64,000 nucleotides of DNA from Angustibacter sp. Root456 (GCF_001426435.1 NZ_LMER01000019.1:1-64000), one strand, 5' to 3'. Numbered from the stretch's first letter, positions 52,104-62,205 are shown. The notes: generated by a model not told the origin, from the letters alone. Made by a program: numbers and translations.

Positions 52104-53480
52104 TCAACCGATGCGCACCTTCTCTCCCACCTCGGGAACGACCACGCACCAACCGGTCTCGGCCTGGACGCGTCGGGCGAGGCCGCGCGAGGCCTCGGGC
52201 TCCCCGTGCACCACGTACACCGTCTCGGGTGCGCTCGGTAGCCGCTGCAGCCACGTCACCAGCTCGCCGGCGTCGGCGTGCACCGAGAACTCCTCGTCCA
52301 TCACCACCTCGGCGCGCACCGGCACGTAGCGCCCGTGCATCTTCAGCTGGCGCGCGCCGTCCTGCAGGGCCCGGCCACGCGTGCCCACGGCCTGGTACCC
52401 GGTGAGCACCACCGTGTTCCGGCGGTCGGGCAGCAGGTAGCGCAGGTGGTGGACGACGCGGCCGCCCGTGGCCATACCGCTCGCCGACACGATGATGCAC
52501 GGGTGGCGTGGCTGGTTGAGCCGCATCGACTCCTCGACGCTGCGGGCCGCCTGAACGCCCGGCAGGTCGAAGAAGTCGTCGCCGACGTCCGGCCGCAGCT
52601 CGGGGCGCAGGTCGGGGCGGCGGTACGCCGCCAGGGAGGCCAGCGCCATCGGGCTGTCGACGTAGACCGGCACGGCGGGGATGGCGCCCACGCGCATCAG
52701 CCGGGCCAGCTCGTGCAGCACCAGCTCGGTGCGGTCGATCGCGAAGGCCGGCACCACGACGGACCCACCGCGCTGGAGGGTGCGCCGAACGGCGTCCGCG
52801 AGCACCTCGTGCCGCTCGCCGCGAGGTGCCGAGTGGGTGCGGTCGCCGTACGTCGACTCCACCACCACCGTCGTCGCGGCGGGCGGGTCGTCGCGGGGCA
52901 GCAGCACCGGGTGCGTGGGCCGGCCGAGGTCACCGCTGAAGAGCAGGCGGGAGTCACCGACGTCCAGCAGGATGCTGCTCGAGCCGAGGATGTGGCCCGC
53001 GCGCGACAGCGTGAAGCCGACGTCGGCGCCCAGGGCGCCGCGCTCGCCGTACGGGTGCGGCCGAAAGAGCGCGATCGCCCGCTCAGCGTCGGCCGCGTCG
53101 TACAGCGGCAGGGGTGGGTCGTGCCGGCTCCAGCCCTGCTCGCGCGCCGCCTGCGCGTCCTCCTCCTGCAGGTGCGCGCTGTCGCGCAGCACGATCTCGG
53201 CGAGAGCAGCGGTACCGGCGCTGCACGAGATCGGGCCGCTGAAGCCCTGGCGCACCAACGCCGGGAGGTAGCCGGAGTGGTCGAGGTGCGCGTGCGTCAG
53301 CACGACGTGGTCGATGGTCTCGGCAGGTGGCACGAAGGGCTCCCAGTTGCGCCGCCGCCACTGGCGTTCGCCCTGGTAGAGGCCGCAGTCGACGAGGTAG
53401 CGCCCGTCGCCGTGACGCAGGAGGAAGCGGCTCCCCGTGACCGTGCCCGTTCCGCCGAGGAAGGTCAACGTGCCGGCCAT
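52104..53480 (-). CDS. Beta-CASP metallo-beta-lactamase ribonuclease
   Basis: A 458-residue MBL-fold RNA-processing exonuclease related to CPSF73/YSH1. The metal-binding HAHLDH is at 63-68; the beta-CASP insertion and C-terminal motifs are seen in [41 protein letters not shown] and [10 protein letters not shown]. It should cleave RNA 5' to 3' or endonucleolytically. The ATG has AGGAGGGG upstream. It is divergent from a universal stress protein gene across a DosR-like box, so its expression may rise under hypoxia. Confidence 0.88.
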   Translation of the reverse strand: MAGTLTFLGGTGTVTGSRFLLRHGDGRYLVDCGLYQGERQWRRRNWEPFVPPAETIDHVVLTHAHLDHSGYLPALVRQGFSGPISCSAGTAALAEIVLRDSAHLQEEDAQAAREQGWSRHDPPLPLYDAADAERAIALFRPHPYGERGALGADVGFTLSRAGHILGSSSILLDVGDSRLLFSGDLGRPTHPVLLPRDDPPAATTVVVESTYGDRTHSAPRGERHEVLADAVRRTLQRGGSVVVPAFAIDRTELVLHELARLMRVGAIPAVPVYVDSPMALASLAAYRRPDLRPELRPDVGDDFFDLPGVQAARSVEESMRLNQPRHPCIIVSASGMATGGRVVHHLRYLLPDRRNTVVLTGYQAVGTRGRALQDGARQLKMHGRYVPVRAEVVMDEEFSVHADAGELVTWLQRLPSAPETVYVVHGEPEASRGLARRVQAETGWCVVVPEVGEKVRIG

Positions 53481-53540
53481 GTCCCCTCCTAGGGCGTCCT
53501 TGCGGCTCACCTCATGCTCGCATCGGGCGCCAAGGTCAGT

Positions 53541-53559
53541 GGGGGACCAACGGCCCTGT
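53541..53559. promoter_or_regulatory. DosR/DevR-like box between divergent genes
   Basis: GGGGGACCAACGGCCCTGT sits 55 bp before the universal stress protein gene and 61 bp before the divergent RNase-P-type ATPase operon. It is the best match in the window to a GGGACC-N-GGCCC dormancy-regulator box. Confidence 0.65.
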
Positions 53560-53613
53560 CTCGTACCCACTGGCGCCGAGATGGTGATCCCAGGGACGAC
53601 GGGAGGAGCCACC

Positions 53614-54516
53614 ATGTCCAGTCCAGACGCCGCCCACCTGGCGACGCACCGACCGTTCGTGGTGGTCGGGTACGACGGGTCGCCCGCCGCGCGGGCCGCG
53701 GTGCAGTGGGCGGCGCGCGAGGCCGCCGAGCTGCGCGGCGAGCTGCGGATCGTCGTCGCCTGGCTGCCCGATGTCGGCAGCTGGCACCACGACCCCGAGA
53801 CCGTCGGGCGAGACGCGGCCGAGGCGACGGCGGACGAGGCGCAGCAGCTGGCTGCTCCGATCGTGCGTGGCCGCGCCGTGGTGGTGACGATCGTGCACCA
53901 GGGCGCCGCAGCCGACACGGTGACCCACGCTGCCCACGGGGCCGAGCTGCTGGTGCTGGGCACGCGCGGCCACATCGGCCCGGTGGGCACGCTGCTCGGC
54001 AGCGTGAGCCGGCGGTGCGTGCGCCTCGCCACCGAGCCGGTGGTGCTGCTGGGTCCCGAGGCCGTCCCGCAACCCGAGCAGCGCGTGGTGCTCACCTGCC
54101 ACAGCGGCGCGGCGGCGGCGTCCGCTCTCACGTGGGCCACCCGGCGAGCCAGGCGCACGGCGCGCGAGCTGCACGTGCTCGACACGTGGTCGGTGGGTGC
54201 GATGGCCGGCGACCTGCTCGCCACCGAGGTCGAGGACGCCGCCCACGACGACGCCGCGAAGCGGCACGGCGCGACGATGGCCGCCGTGCGCGCAGCGGTG
54301 CGCGGCGTCGCCACGGTCACGGGGGTTCTCGTCGAGGGCCGGGCCGCGCACGTGGAGTTCGAACGCACGCTGCCCGGTGACCTGCTCGTCGTCCCGCTCG
54401 ACGACACCGACCACCGCCCGTCGCTGCGCTACTCGCGGTGCCCGGTGGTGCTCGTGCCGGTGTCGACCGCCATGACGACGCGCCACCGCCGCCAGGCGGC
54501 GGTCGAAGCCGTGTGA
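53614..54516 (+). CDS. Universal stress protein, tandem UspA domains
   Basis: A 300-residue protein with two UspA-like domains. The first has GTRGHIGPVGTLLGSVS, a G-2x-G-9x-GS type ATP-binding motif; the second is more degenerate. The start at 53,614 follows GGGAGGAG. It lies downstream of a DosR-like box and 59 bp before the acetyltransferase/acyl-CoA ligase gene, with which it probably forms an operon. Confidence 0.88.
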   Translation: MSSPDAAHLATHRPFVVVGYDGSPAARAAVQWAAREAAELRGELRIVVAWLPDVGSWHHDPETVGRDAAEATADEAQQLAAPIVRGRAVVVTIVHQGAAADTVTHAAHGAELLVLGTRGHIGPVGTLLGSVSRRCVRLATEPVVLLGPEAVPQPEQRVVLTCHSGAAAASALTWATRRARRTARELHVLDTWSVGAMAGDLLATEVEDAAHDDAAKRHGATMAAVRAAVRGVATVTGVLVEGRAAHVEFERTLPGDLLVVPLDDTDHRPSLRYSRCPVVLVPVSTAMTTRHRRQAAVEAV

Positions 54517-54575
54517 GGCGGCCGCACGTGGCCAGGACGCGCCCGAGGAACGGGCCTGAGACCGACGTCCCGACG

Positions 54576-57278
54576 ATGAGCCCCGGTCACCCGGCCGCGG
54601 TGGCTGCGTGGCCCGAGCGCTACGAGACGCTCTCGGCCGACGGCGTGCCGTTCGAGATCTCCAGCGTGTCTACGGTGACTCGCGACGAGCTGACGGACCT
54701 GTTCGCTCGTGCGTCGGATCGCTCGCTGTACCAACGGTTCCTCGGGGCCGGCCACCCGGCCGTCGATGCCTACGTCGAGCAGCTCCTCGACCCGGCGCGA
54801 GGGCTGGACGCCGTGGTCGCGAGGCTGCACGGCGAGCTCGTCGCGGTGGCGTCCAGCCACGTGCTCACCGAGGGCGAGGCCGAGATCGGAATGCTCGTGG
54901 CCGACGAGCACCAGCACCGGGGCATCGGCACGCTGCTGCTCGAGGACCTCGTCGCCCGGGCCAGGGCCCGCGGGCTCGCCGGTGTGACCGCCTTCGTGCT
55001 GAGCGCCAACGACCAGATGGTGCAGGTGCTGCGCGACAGCGGCCTCGTTCGCGAGGCCCTCACGGACGCCGACACGGTCACGTTCCGTATCCCGCTGCAG
55101 GAGAACGGGCCCGGCGCCGCCGAGGCCGGCCGCCGTGCCGTCACCAGCAGCGTGAAGTCGCTGGCGCGGTTGCTCGCCCCCCAGTCAGTGGTGGTGGTCG
55201 GTGCGGGGCGTCGCCGCAACGGCGTCGGCCACCAGGTGGTGGCCCACCTGCGTCGGGCGCGGTTCACCGGCCCCCTCTACGTCGTGAACCGCTCGGGACA
55301 CGCGGTGCACTCGGTGCCGGCGTACCGGTCGGTGGCCGACCTGCCGCGCTCGATCGACCTCGGTGTCGTCGCGGTGCCGGCGCCCGAGGTGGAGGCGGTG
55401 GTGCGAGACCTGCTGGCGCTCGGCGTCGGCGCGCTGCTGGTGCTGAGTGCCGGGTTCGGCCACGCGACCGAGCAGGGGTCACCCCACGACGAGGACCGGC
55501 TGCGCGAGCTGTGCCGCGAGGCCGGTGTGCGGCTGCTCGGGCCCAACTGCATCGGCCTGGTCAACACCGACCGGTCGGTGCGGCTCGACGCCTCGTTCCT
55601 CCCCAAGGCGCCGCGGCCGGGCCGGGTCGCCGTCGTCGCGCAGTCGGGCGCGGTGGCCGCCGGTCTGGTCGAGATGCTCGATCGGCGGGGCCTCGGCGTC
55701 TCGGTGCTCGCGACGCTCGGCGACGCACCCGACGTCGGGCCGGCGGAGCTGCTCGCCTACGCGACCGAGGACGCCGAGACGAGTGTCGTGGCCCTGCACC
55801 TCGAGGGCCTCGCCGACCCGTCCGCACTGGCTCGCGTGGCGCAGGAGGCCACGACCCGCAAGCCGGTGCTGCTGCTCAAGCCCGGACGCTCGGTGGCGGC
55901 GCGGGTGGCCGCGCGGAGCCACACCGGCGCCGCTGCCGTGGACGACGCGGCGGTCGACGCCTTGTGCCGGCGGACCGGGATCACCCGGGTCGCATCGCTC
56001 GAGGAGCTCGCCGACATCGCCACCCTGCACGCCACCCAAAGCACTCCGCGGGGCCTGCGCGTTGCGGTGGTGGGGAACTCCGGCGGACCCGGCGTGCTCG
56101 CCCTCGACGCGTTGTCGGAGAGCGGGCTGGTGGCGGCGGAGCTCACGCAGCACACGCTGATGCGGCTCGACATGCTGCTCGCGCCGGGGGCGTCGTCCGG
56201 GCAGCTGGTCGACATGACCGCCTCGGCCGGTGCCGACGTCCTCGAGCAGGCCATGGCGACGGTGATGGACGACCCCGGCGTGGACGCGCTGCTGCTCGCG
56301 CTGACGCCTCTGCAGCAGCTACCGACCGCGTTGATCCGCTCCGTGGTCGACCGGACGTCGGCGTCGCACCCGGACGTCACGACGGTGCTGTGCATCACCG
56401 GCGAGGGCGGGCGCGAGGGCGGGCGGGTTCCGTGGTTCGACGACCCGGCGCGCGCCGTCCGATCACTTGCCGGGCAGGCGAGATGGGGTTCGTGGGTGCG
56501 CCAGCAGGCGCAGGCGCGACCACTGGCCGACCCGGTGCCACGCGCGGACGCCGCGACGGCGCGCGAGGTGGTGCGCGGGGCGCTGCTGCGCCGTCCCGAG
56601 GGCTGCTGGCTGGAGCCGCGCGAGGTGCGTGACCTGCTGCGCGCCTACCACGTCGACCTCGTACCCACGGTGGAGGCCGACTCGCCCGAGAACGCCGCCG
56701 ACGCCAGCGCGACGCTGCGCGCACCGCTGGCGCTCAAGGCTTTTGGCGAGTCGCTGGTGCACAAGACGGCACGCGGCGCCGTCGCGCTCGACCTGCGCAG
56801 CGCCCACGACGTGCGTGATGCCGCGCACGAGATGGTCGAGCGGCTGGGTGACGAGGTGCGCGGGTTCGTCGTCCAGCCGATGGTGTTCGGGCGGCGCGAG
56901 GTGATCATCGGGGGCACCCGCAAGCCGGGCTGGGGGCCGCTCGTGATGGTGGGCCGCGGCGGCGTCGACACCGATGTCGACCCTGACCGGGCGTGGGCCC
57001 TGGCGCCGGCGCCGATGGTCGAGGTGGAGGCGATGGTGCGCTCGCTGCGCTGCTCCGACGGGATCGTGGGCAGCGCGGCGTCGGTCGGCTCGGCCCGGCT
57101 GTACGAGCTGGTGAGCCGGGTGTCGGAGCTCGTGACCGACCTTTTCGACGTGGCCGAGCTGGACCTCAACCCCGTGCTCGTCGGTTCCGGGCCGCCGCTG
57201 GTGGTCGACGCCCGCGTGCGCGTGGCACCTCCGGCAGAAGTGCCCTGGGGGCCGGTGGTGCGCCACCTCCCCACCTGA
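54576..57278 (+). CDS. GNAT-acyl-CoA synthetase (ADP-forming-like) protein acetyltransferase
   Basis: A roughly 900-residue fusion. Residues about 30-170 are a GNAT domain with the acetyl-CoA loop DEHQHRGIGTLLLEDL. It is followed by a CoA-binding Rossmann domain (VVVVGAGRRRNGVGHQVV), a succinyl-CoA-ligase-like region with SHTGAAAVDDA, and a C-terminal ATP-grasp domain. This matches Pat-type protein lysine acetyltransferases with the GNAT domain first (reverse of E. coli PatZ). They typically acetylate and silence acetyl-CoA synthetase. The ATG at 54,576 fits family N-termini but has no strong ribosome site. Neighbouring stress genes suggest use in metabolic slow-down. Confidence 0.85.
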   Translation: MSPGHPAAVAAWPERYETLSADGVPFEISSVSTVTRDELTDLFARASDRSLYQRFLGAGHPAVDAYVEQLLDPARGLDAVVARLHGELVAVASSHVLTEGEAEIGMLVADEHQHRGIGTLLLEDLVARARARGLAGVTAFVLSANDQMVQVLRDSGLVREALTDADTVTFRIPLQENGPGAAEAGRRAVTSSVKSLARLLAPQSVVVVGAGRRRNGVGHQVVAHLRRARFTGPLYVVNRSGHAVHSVPAYRSVADLPRSIDLGVVAVPAPEVEAVVRDLLALGVGALLVLSAGFGHATEQGSPHDEDRLRELCREAGVRLLGPNCIGLVNTDRSVRLDASFLPKAPRPGRVAVVAQSGAVAAGLVEMLDRRGLGVSVLATLGDAPDVGPAELLAYATEDAETSVVALHLEGLADPSALARVAQEATTRKPVLLLKPGRSVAARVAARSHTGAAAVDDAAVDALCRRTGITRVASLEELADIATLHATQSTPRGLRVAVVGNSGGPGVLALDALSESGLVAAELTQHTLMRLDMLLAPGASSGQLVDMTASAGADVLEQAMATVMDDPGVDALLLALTPLQQLPTALIRSVVDRTSASHPDVTTVLCITGEGGREGGRVPWFDDPARAVRSLAGQARWGSWVRQQAQARPLADPVPRADAATAREVVRGALLRRPEGCWLEPREVRDLLRAYHVDLVPTVEADSPENAADASATLRAPLALKAFGESLVHKTARGAVALDLRSAHDVRDAAHEMVERLGDEVRGFVVQPMVFGRREVIIGGTRKPGWGPLVMVGRGGVDTDVDPDRAWALAPAPMVEVEAMVRSLRCSDGIVGSAASVGSARLYELVSRVSELVTDLFDVAELDLNPVLVGSGPPLVVDARVRVAPPAEVPWGPVVRHLPT

Positions 57279-57328
57279 CCTCCCCGCGCCCCACCGTGCG
57301 GTTCGGATCCGAAGTGCACGAGGGGAGG
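57279..57328. terminator. Two-way terminator-like structure
   Basis: Between convergent genes, arms CCTCCCC (57,279-57,285) and GGGGAGG (57,322-57,328) enclose a perfect palindrome TTCGGATCCGAA (57,302-57,313). There is no T-run, as is common in actinomycetes. Confidence 0.45.
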
Positions 57329-57341
57329 GGGGCCGCTGGGG

Positions 57342-58244
57342 TCAGGGGACGACGAGGACGGGCGCAGTCGCTTCGTCGAGCACCTGCCGGCTCACCGACC
57401 CGATCGACAGCCGCGCGAGCGCGATGGGGCCGCGCGAGCCGATCACGAGCAGCCGGGTGCGGCTCGCGTGCAGCAGCAGCGCCTCGGCGGCCGGGTCGGG
57501 CGTGAACACGGTGGTGACGTGCACCGCGGGGTCGATGGCGGCGCTCGTCAGAGCCTGCTCGACGACCTCTCGCCCGTGCTCGAGCCGCGCCTCGGGGGAC
57601 TCCCCTGGCGCCCCCGCGTAGGAGTGCAGCACCAGCAGGTGCGCCCCGTTGCGCTGCGCCTCGGCGGCCGCGACCTGCAGCGTGTGCGCCGCCTCCGCGC
57701 CCCGCCCGACGCCCACCAGGACGGCGTGCGACATCGCTCCCTGCGCGGCCGGCTCCTGCGCCAGCCAGTCGTCCGGGACGACGAGCACCGGGCAGCTCAC
57801 CGACCGCACCAGCTCGCGGCTCGTCGTCCCGAGCAGGAACGCCCGGGCGCCGTGGCCGCCGCGGTCGCCGACCACCAGCAGCCGGCAGGTCGAGAGGTGC
57901 TCGCGCACCGCGTCCGGGTCGGGCACGCCCACGACGTCGACCGTCGCGAGCAGGCCGGGACGCGCGCTCACGACCTGCTCGGCGACGTCCTCGGCGATCG
58001 TGCGGGCGATCGTCATCCGCTGCTGCTCGTCGAGGTCCTGCGCGTGCGGGCTGAGCGACGTGTCGACGTCCGTCGTGACGAGCGACAGCAGCTTGAGGTG
58101 CATGCCTCGCTGCGCTGCCTCGTCGGCGGCGCGCTCGACCGCCGGCCGGCTGTGCCAGCTGCCGTCGAAGCCCACCACGACGGCGTCAGCCAGCGCGAGG
58201 TCGTGGTGCTCGGCGAGGGTCCGCCGCGTGAGGGGGAGTGTCAT
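57342..58244 (-). CDS. Universal stress protein, tandem UspA domains
   Basis: A 300-residue two-domain universal stress protein. Motifs GDRGGHGARAFLLGTTS and GSRGPIALARLSIGSVS are the two nucleotide-binding signatures. The start at 58,244 has AGGAGG upstream. The gene lies 70 bp after the pyruvate phosphate dikinase gene on the same strand; a weak DosR-like sequence precedes it at 58,291. Confidence 0.9.
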   Translation of the reverse strand: MTLPLTRRTLAEHHDLALADAVVVGFDGSWHSRPAVERAADEAAQRGMHLKLLSLVTTDVDTSLSPHAQDLDEQQRMTIARTIAEDVAEQVVSARPGLLATVDVVGVPDPDAVREHLSTCRLLVVGDRGGHGARAFLLGTTSRELVRSVSCPVLVVPDDWLAQEPAAQGAMSHAVLVGVGRGAEAAHTLQVAAAEAQRNGAHLLVLHSYAGAPGESPEARLEHGREVVEQALTSAAIDPAVHVTTVFTPDPAAEALLLHASRTRLLVIGSRGPIALARLSIGSVSRQVLDEATAPVLVVP

Positions 58245-58290
58245 GGCGTCCTCCTGAGTCCGCTGGAACTCGTTGCTGCTGATGATCTTT

Positions 58291-58306
58291 GGCGCCGATC
58301 GGCCCG
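58291..58306. promoter_or_regulatory. Weak DosR/DevR-like box
   Basis: GGCGCCGATCGGCCCG lies 47 bp before the universal stress protein start at 58,244. It keeps the GGCCC half but not a clean GGGAC half, so it is only a candidate. Confidence 0.25.
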
Positions 58307-58314
58307 TGCGTGGG

Positions 58315-61056
58315 TCATCGGGTGTCGCTGCCCGACACCGCACCGAGGACGGCGGACCGCCCGGCTTCGAGCCGCGCCGCGCACACCCGCGGCGGCGAGC
58401 ACGAGACGTAGTCGAGGCCGAGGTCGTGGAAGAAGTGCACCGACTCGGCGTCGCCGCCCTGCTCGCCGCACACGCCGAGTCCGAGGTCAGGACGCGCCGC
58501 CCGCCCTTCGTGCACCGCGATGCTCACCAGCCGCCCGACGCCGTCGCGGTCGATGGTCGAGAACGGGTCGGTGTCGATGATCCGCAGCTCGCGGTACGTC
58601 GGCAGGAACCCGGACTCCGCGTCGTCACGTGACAGCCCCCAGGTGGTCTGCGTGAGGTCGTTGGTGCCGAAGGAGAAGAACTCGCACCGGCCGGCCAGCT
58701 CGCCGGCGGTGAGCGCGGCGCGCGGCAGCTCGATCATGGTGCCGAGCGGGATCGCCGGCGCCGGCACACCGCGGCGCGCGCTGACGTTGGCCAGGCTGCG
58801 CCCGACCAGCTCGCGGACGTTCTCGAGCTCGGCGACGTCCGCCACGAGCGGCACCATCAGGTGCGCCTGGGGGTCGTGCCCCTCCGCTCGCAGGTCGAGC
58901 ACCGCGTCGGCGACCGCCCGCACCTGGGCGGCGAAGATCTCGGGCATCACGATGCCGAGGCGCACGCCCCGCAGACCCAGCATGGGGTTGCGTTCGGACC
59001 AGCGCCGCAGCGCCGCCATGAGGCGCTCCTGCTCGGGTGTCGCCGTGCCCTCGGCCTCGGCCCGCGCCAGCTCGACCGACGTCTCGACGAGGTCGGGCAG
59101 GAACTCGTGCAGCGGCGGGTCGAGCAGCCGGATGACGACCGGCAGGCCGTCCATGGCGGCGAGGACGTCGCGCACCTGCTCGCGCTGGAGGTCCTCGAAG
59201 GCCAGCATCGCGGCATCGCGGCCGACGCCGAGCACGATGTCCTCGACGATCTTGCGGCGCTCACCGAGCAGCATGTGCTCGGTGCGGCACAGTCCGACAC
59301 CCTGCGCGCCGTAGCGGCGGGCGCGGGCGGCGTCCGGGCCGTTGTCGGCGTTGGCGAAGACCTCGAGCCGGCGGCGGGAGTCGGCGTGCCGCAACAGGTC
59401 CAGCACCGCGTTCGACAGGATGTCGTCGGGCGCGGCGTCACCCGTCTCGAGTGCGGAGGCCACGTGGCTCGGGCGCACGTCGAGCCGGCCGCGCAGCACC
59501 TCGCCCGTGGCGCCGTCGACGGAGACGACGTCGCCCTCGGCGACGCTGACGCCGTCCGGCCCGGTGACGGTGCGGGCCGCCAGGTCGATGATCAGGCCGC
59601 TGCCGACGACGCAGGTGCGTCCCATGCCGCGCGCCACGACCGCCGCGTGCGATGTCACGCCACCGCGTGAGGTCACGATCGCCTGCGCCGCAACCATTCC
59701 GGCGAGGTCGTCGGGGCTCGTCTCGGTGCGCACGAGCACGACGTCGTGCCCCTCCGCCGCCCGCCGCGCCGCCGTCTCGGCGTCCAGGGCCACCTCGCCG
59801 ACGGCCGCGCCCGCACTCACCGCGTGGCCCGTGGCGAGGACGTCGTGCTGCCCCGCGTCGACGAACCGGGGGTTCATGAGCGTCTCGAGCTGGGGGCCGG
59901 TGACTCGCACGATCGCCTCGTCGAGGTCGATGAGGCCCTCGCGCTCCAGGTCGCGGGCGACGCGGAAGGCGGCGGCCGGCGTCCGCTTGCCGATGCGGGT
60001 CTGCAGCAACCACAGCCGCCCGCGCTCGACCGTGAACTCGACGTCGCACACGTCGCGGTAGTGACGTTCGAGCGTCTCGAGGTGCCGCAGCAGCTCGGTG
60101 TGCGGGGCCGGTTGGGTCTCGGCGAGGTGGTCGAGCGTCAGGGCGTCGCGACTGCCGTTGACGACGTCCTCGCCCTGGGCGTTCGTGAGGTAGTTGCCGT
60201 ACGCCCCAGGGGCTCCCGTCGAGGGGTCGCGCGTGAAGCAGACGCCGCTGCCGGAGTCCGCACCGGCGTTGCCGTAGACCATCGCCATGACGTTCACGGC
60301 CGTGCCCAGCGTGTCGGGGATGCCCTCGCGGCGCCGGTAGAGGCGGGCCCGCGGGGAGTTCCACGACCGCAGCACCGCCAGGATCGCCGACTCCAGCTGC
60401 TCCTGCGGGTCGTGCGGGACGTCGCTGCCGACGTCCGCCACCAGCTCACGCCGCGTGGCCGCCACCAGGTCCCGCAGGCCGTCCGCATCCAGCTCGCTCT
60501 CGTGCGCCACGCCGTGGCGGCGGCGCACCTCGTCGGTGGCCCGGGCCAGCCGCTCGGCGTCCGCGCCGAGCACCGTGCGCCCGTACATGCCGATGAGCCG
60601 CGCGTAGCAGTCCCACGCGAACCGCTCGCCCGAGCGCTCGGCGAGCCCGACGACCGTCTCGTCGTTGAGCCCGACGTCGAGCACCGTCTCCATCATCCCG
60701 GGCATCGAGAACCGCGCCCCCGACCGCACCGACACGAGCAGCGGCTGCACCGGGTCACCGAACCGCAGCCCGTGGCGCTCCTCGACGCGCGCGAGCTGGT
60801 CACGCACCTGGGCCAGGACGCCGGCCGGCAGCTCACCGGACGCCATGTACGTCCGGCACACCTCGGTGGTGAGGATGAAGCCGCCCGGCACGGGCAGTCC
60901 GAGGCGAGTCATCTCGCAGAGGTTGGCGCCCTTGCCGCCCAACAGGTCTGCCTGATCGCGGCTGCCGTCCTCGAACCGCACGACGAGCGGTGCGGCGCCG
61001 GCTGGTGAGTGCTGAGGGGGCACGCTGGCACGGTGCGTGCGGGCGGTGGTGGTCAT
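58315..61056 (-). CDS. ppdK: Pyruvate, phosphate dikinase
   Basis: A 913-residue enzyme that interconverts pyruvate, ATP and phosphate with phosphoenolpyruvate, AMP and pyrophosphate. The N-terminal nucleotide-binding domain begins LLGGKGANLCEMTRLGLPVP; the swivelling domain has phospho-carrier His470 in TSRGGVTSHAAVVARGMG; the PEP domain ends with catalytic Cys863 in GLGVCGEQGGD. Length and motifs are complete. A DosR-like box stands 34 bp upstream. Under low oxygen it could make ATP from PEP using pyrophosphate, or feed gluconeogenesis. Confidence 0.95.
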   Translation of the reverse strand: MTTTARTHRASVPPQHSPAGAAPLVVRFEDGSRDQADLLGGKGANLCEMTRLGLPVPGGFILTTEVCRTYMASGELPAGVLAQVRDQLARVEERHGLRFGDPVQPLLVSVRSGARFSMPGMMETVLDVGLNDETVVGLAERSGERFAWDCYARLIGMYGRTVLGADAERLARATDEVRRRHGVAHESELDADGLRDLVAATRRELVADVGSDVPHDPQEQLESAILAVLRSWNSPRARLYRRREGIPDTLGTAVNVMAMVYGNAGADSGSGVCFTRDPSTGAPGAYGNYLTNAQGEDVVNGSRDALTLDHLAETQPAPHTELLRHLETLERHYRDVCDVEFTVERGRLWLLQTRIGKRTPAAAFRVARDLEREGLIDLDEAIVRVTGPQLETLMNPRFVDAGQHDVLATGHAVSAGAAVGEVALDAETAARRAAEGHDVVLVRTETSPDDLAGMVAAQAIVTSRGGVTSHAAVVARGMGRTCVVGSGLIIDLAARTVTGPDGVSVAEGDVVSVDGATGEVLRGRLDVRPSHVASALETGDAAPDDILSNAVLDLLRHADSRRRLEVFANADNGPDAARARRYGAQGVGLCRTEHMLLGERRKIVEDIVLGVGRDAAMLAFEDLQREQVRDVLAAMDGLPVVIRLLDPPLHEFLPDLVETSVELARAEAEGTATPEQERLMAALRRWSERNPMLGLRGVRLGIVMPEIFAAQVRAVADAVLDLRAEGHDPQAHLMVPLVADVAELENVRELVGRSLANVSARRGVPAPAIPLGTMIELPRAALTAGELAGRCEFFSFGTNDLTQTTWGLSRDDAESGFLPTYRELRIIDTDPFSTIDRDGVGRLVSIAVHEGRAARPDLGLGVCGEQGGDAESVHFFHDLGLDYVSCSPPRVCAARLEAGRSAVLGAVSGSDTR

Positions 61057-61089
61057 GTCTGCACTCTGCTCCGCGGACCGGGATCTGGG

Positions 61090-61107
61090 TCGGGCAGAAG
61101 GTCCCGC
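61090..61107 (-). promoter_or_regulatory. DosR/DevR-like box
   Basis: On the minus strand GCGGGACCTTCTGCCCGA lies 34 bp before the ppdK start. It fits the GGGAC-N-GCCC pattern with one mismatch in the second half. Confidence 0.5.
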
Positions 61108-61111
61108 GCCG

Positions 61112-62197
61112 TCACCGCGTGGCGGTGGTGAGGAAGCCCACGACCCGCTGCTGCCACTGGTCGGGTGCGGTGCGCAGGCCCTCGGTGTGTCCGCTGCCGG
61201 GTACGACCCAGACCCGCACCGTCGCCGGTGACGCCCGCTTCAGGTCGGCCGCGGCGTGCTGCTCGTCGGCCACCTCTGCGGCCGCGATGAGCAATACGGG
61301 CCGCGGCGCTGCCTGCCGCACGGCGTCGCGCAGGGACGTCGGTGGGCGCCGCCGGGTGAGGGCGCTGGCGAGGGCCGTGTGCGCGGCCTCGATGCCCTCC
61401 TGGGCTGCGCCCCGCCAGCCGTAGGCGTCCGACAACCAGCGCAGGTCGGCCGCCTGCCGGCCGGTCACACCCTCGGCGACGACGGCGCGCACGCGCGGAT
61501 CGGTGGCCGCCGCGCCGATCGCCTCCTCACCGCCCATCGACAGCCCGACGAGCGCGATGCGGTGCGGGTCGACGTCCGGGCGGGTGCTGAGGAACGCCAC
61601 CCCCGCGGCGACATCGGCGTCGCCGGACCAGCCGAAGTCCATGGCCCGGCCCTCGCTGCGCCCGTGTCCCCGCGCGTCCAGCGCCAGCACGCCGAACCCA
61701 CTGCGCGCCAGCACGATCGCCTGGCCGAGCACCGCGGACCGCGTCGATCCTGAGCCGTGCAGCAGCACTACCGCCGCGCGGCTCGTCGACGGCAGGTACC
61801 ACCCTGCCAGCCGGACGCCGTCCTCCGTGGTCGTCGTCACCTCGGTGAACGCCAAGCCCGCTGCCGCCGGTGTACGGCGTCCGACCGCGGTCGCGGGCAC
61901 GGTGGAGGCTGCGACCGGCAGCACCACGACGTCGACCGCGAGTAGCGCCAGGAGCGTCGCGCCGCACGCCGCCAGGACGCCGCGCCAGCCGCGGACGAGC
62001 CGGCCGGTGGCTGCTACCGCGGCCACGAGCAGCACCAGCGACAGCACCAGCGCCGACCCGCTCGCCACCGTGAGGGCGGTGACGCCGTCCTTCGCCGCGT
62101 GCGGCACGGCGACGGCCGCGCTGGCACCGACCAGGACACCGGACGCCGTCGCCGCACCGAGCGTCACGGCCGCCCGCCTCGCACCCCGCCCCGTCAC
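61112..62197 (-). CDS. Membrane-anchored alpha/beta hydrolase
   Basis: A 361-residue protein with about four N-terminal membrane helices (residues about 5-115) and a C-terminal alpha/beta hydrolase domain. The nucleophile is the Ser in GLSMGGEEAIG, with an oxyanion motif VVLLHGSGSTRS, DARGHGRS, and a probable catalytic His in PGSGHTEGL. The GTG at 62,197 has GAGGG upstream and lies just after the stop of the DUF4389 gene; the longer frame overlaps that gene. The substrate is unknown; the domain probably faces the cell exterior or interior depending on helix count. Confidence 0.78.
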   Translation of the reverse strand: MTGRGARRAAVTLGAATASGVLVGASAAVAVPHAAKDGVTALTVASGSALVLSLVLLVAAVAATGRLVRGWRGVLAACGATLLALLAVDVVVLPVAASTVPATAVGRRTPAAAGLAFTEVTTTTEDGVRLAGWYLPSTSRAAVVLLHGSGSTRSAVLGQAIVLARSGFGVLALDARGHGRSEGRAMDFGWSGDADVAAGVAFLSTRPDVDPHRIALVGLSMGGEEAIGAAATDPRVRAVVAEGVTGRQAADLRWLSDAYGWRGAAQEGIEAAHTALASALTRRRPPTSLRDAVRQAAPRPVLLIAAAEVADEQHAAADLKRASPATVRVWVVPGSGHTEGLRTAPDQWQQRVVGFLTTATR

Positions 62198-62205
62198 GAC
62201 GGCCC

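Noticed and set aside
52099-54407. Long N-terminal extensions of the P-type ATPase and beta-CASP RNase frames
   Set aside because: The extra residues are out-of-frame readings of the neighbouring genes, and internal ATGs with good context coincide with conserved family starts.
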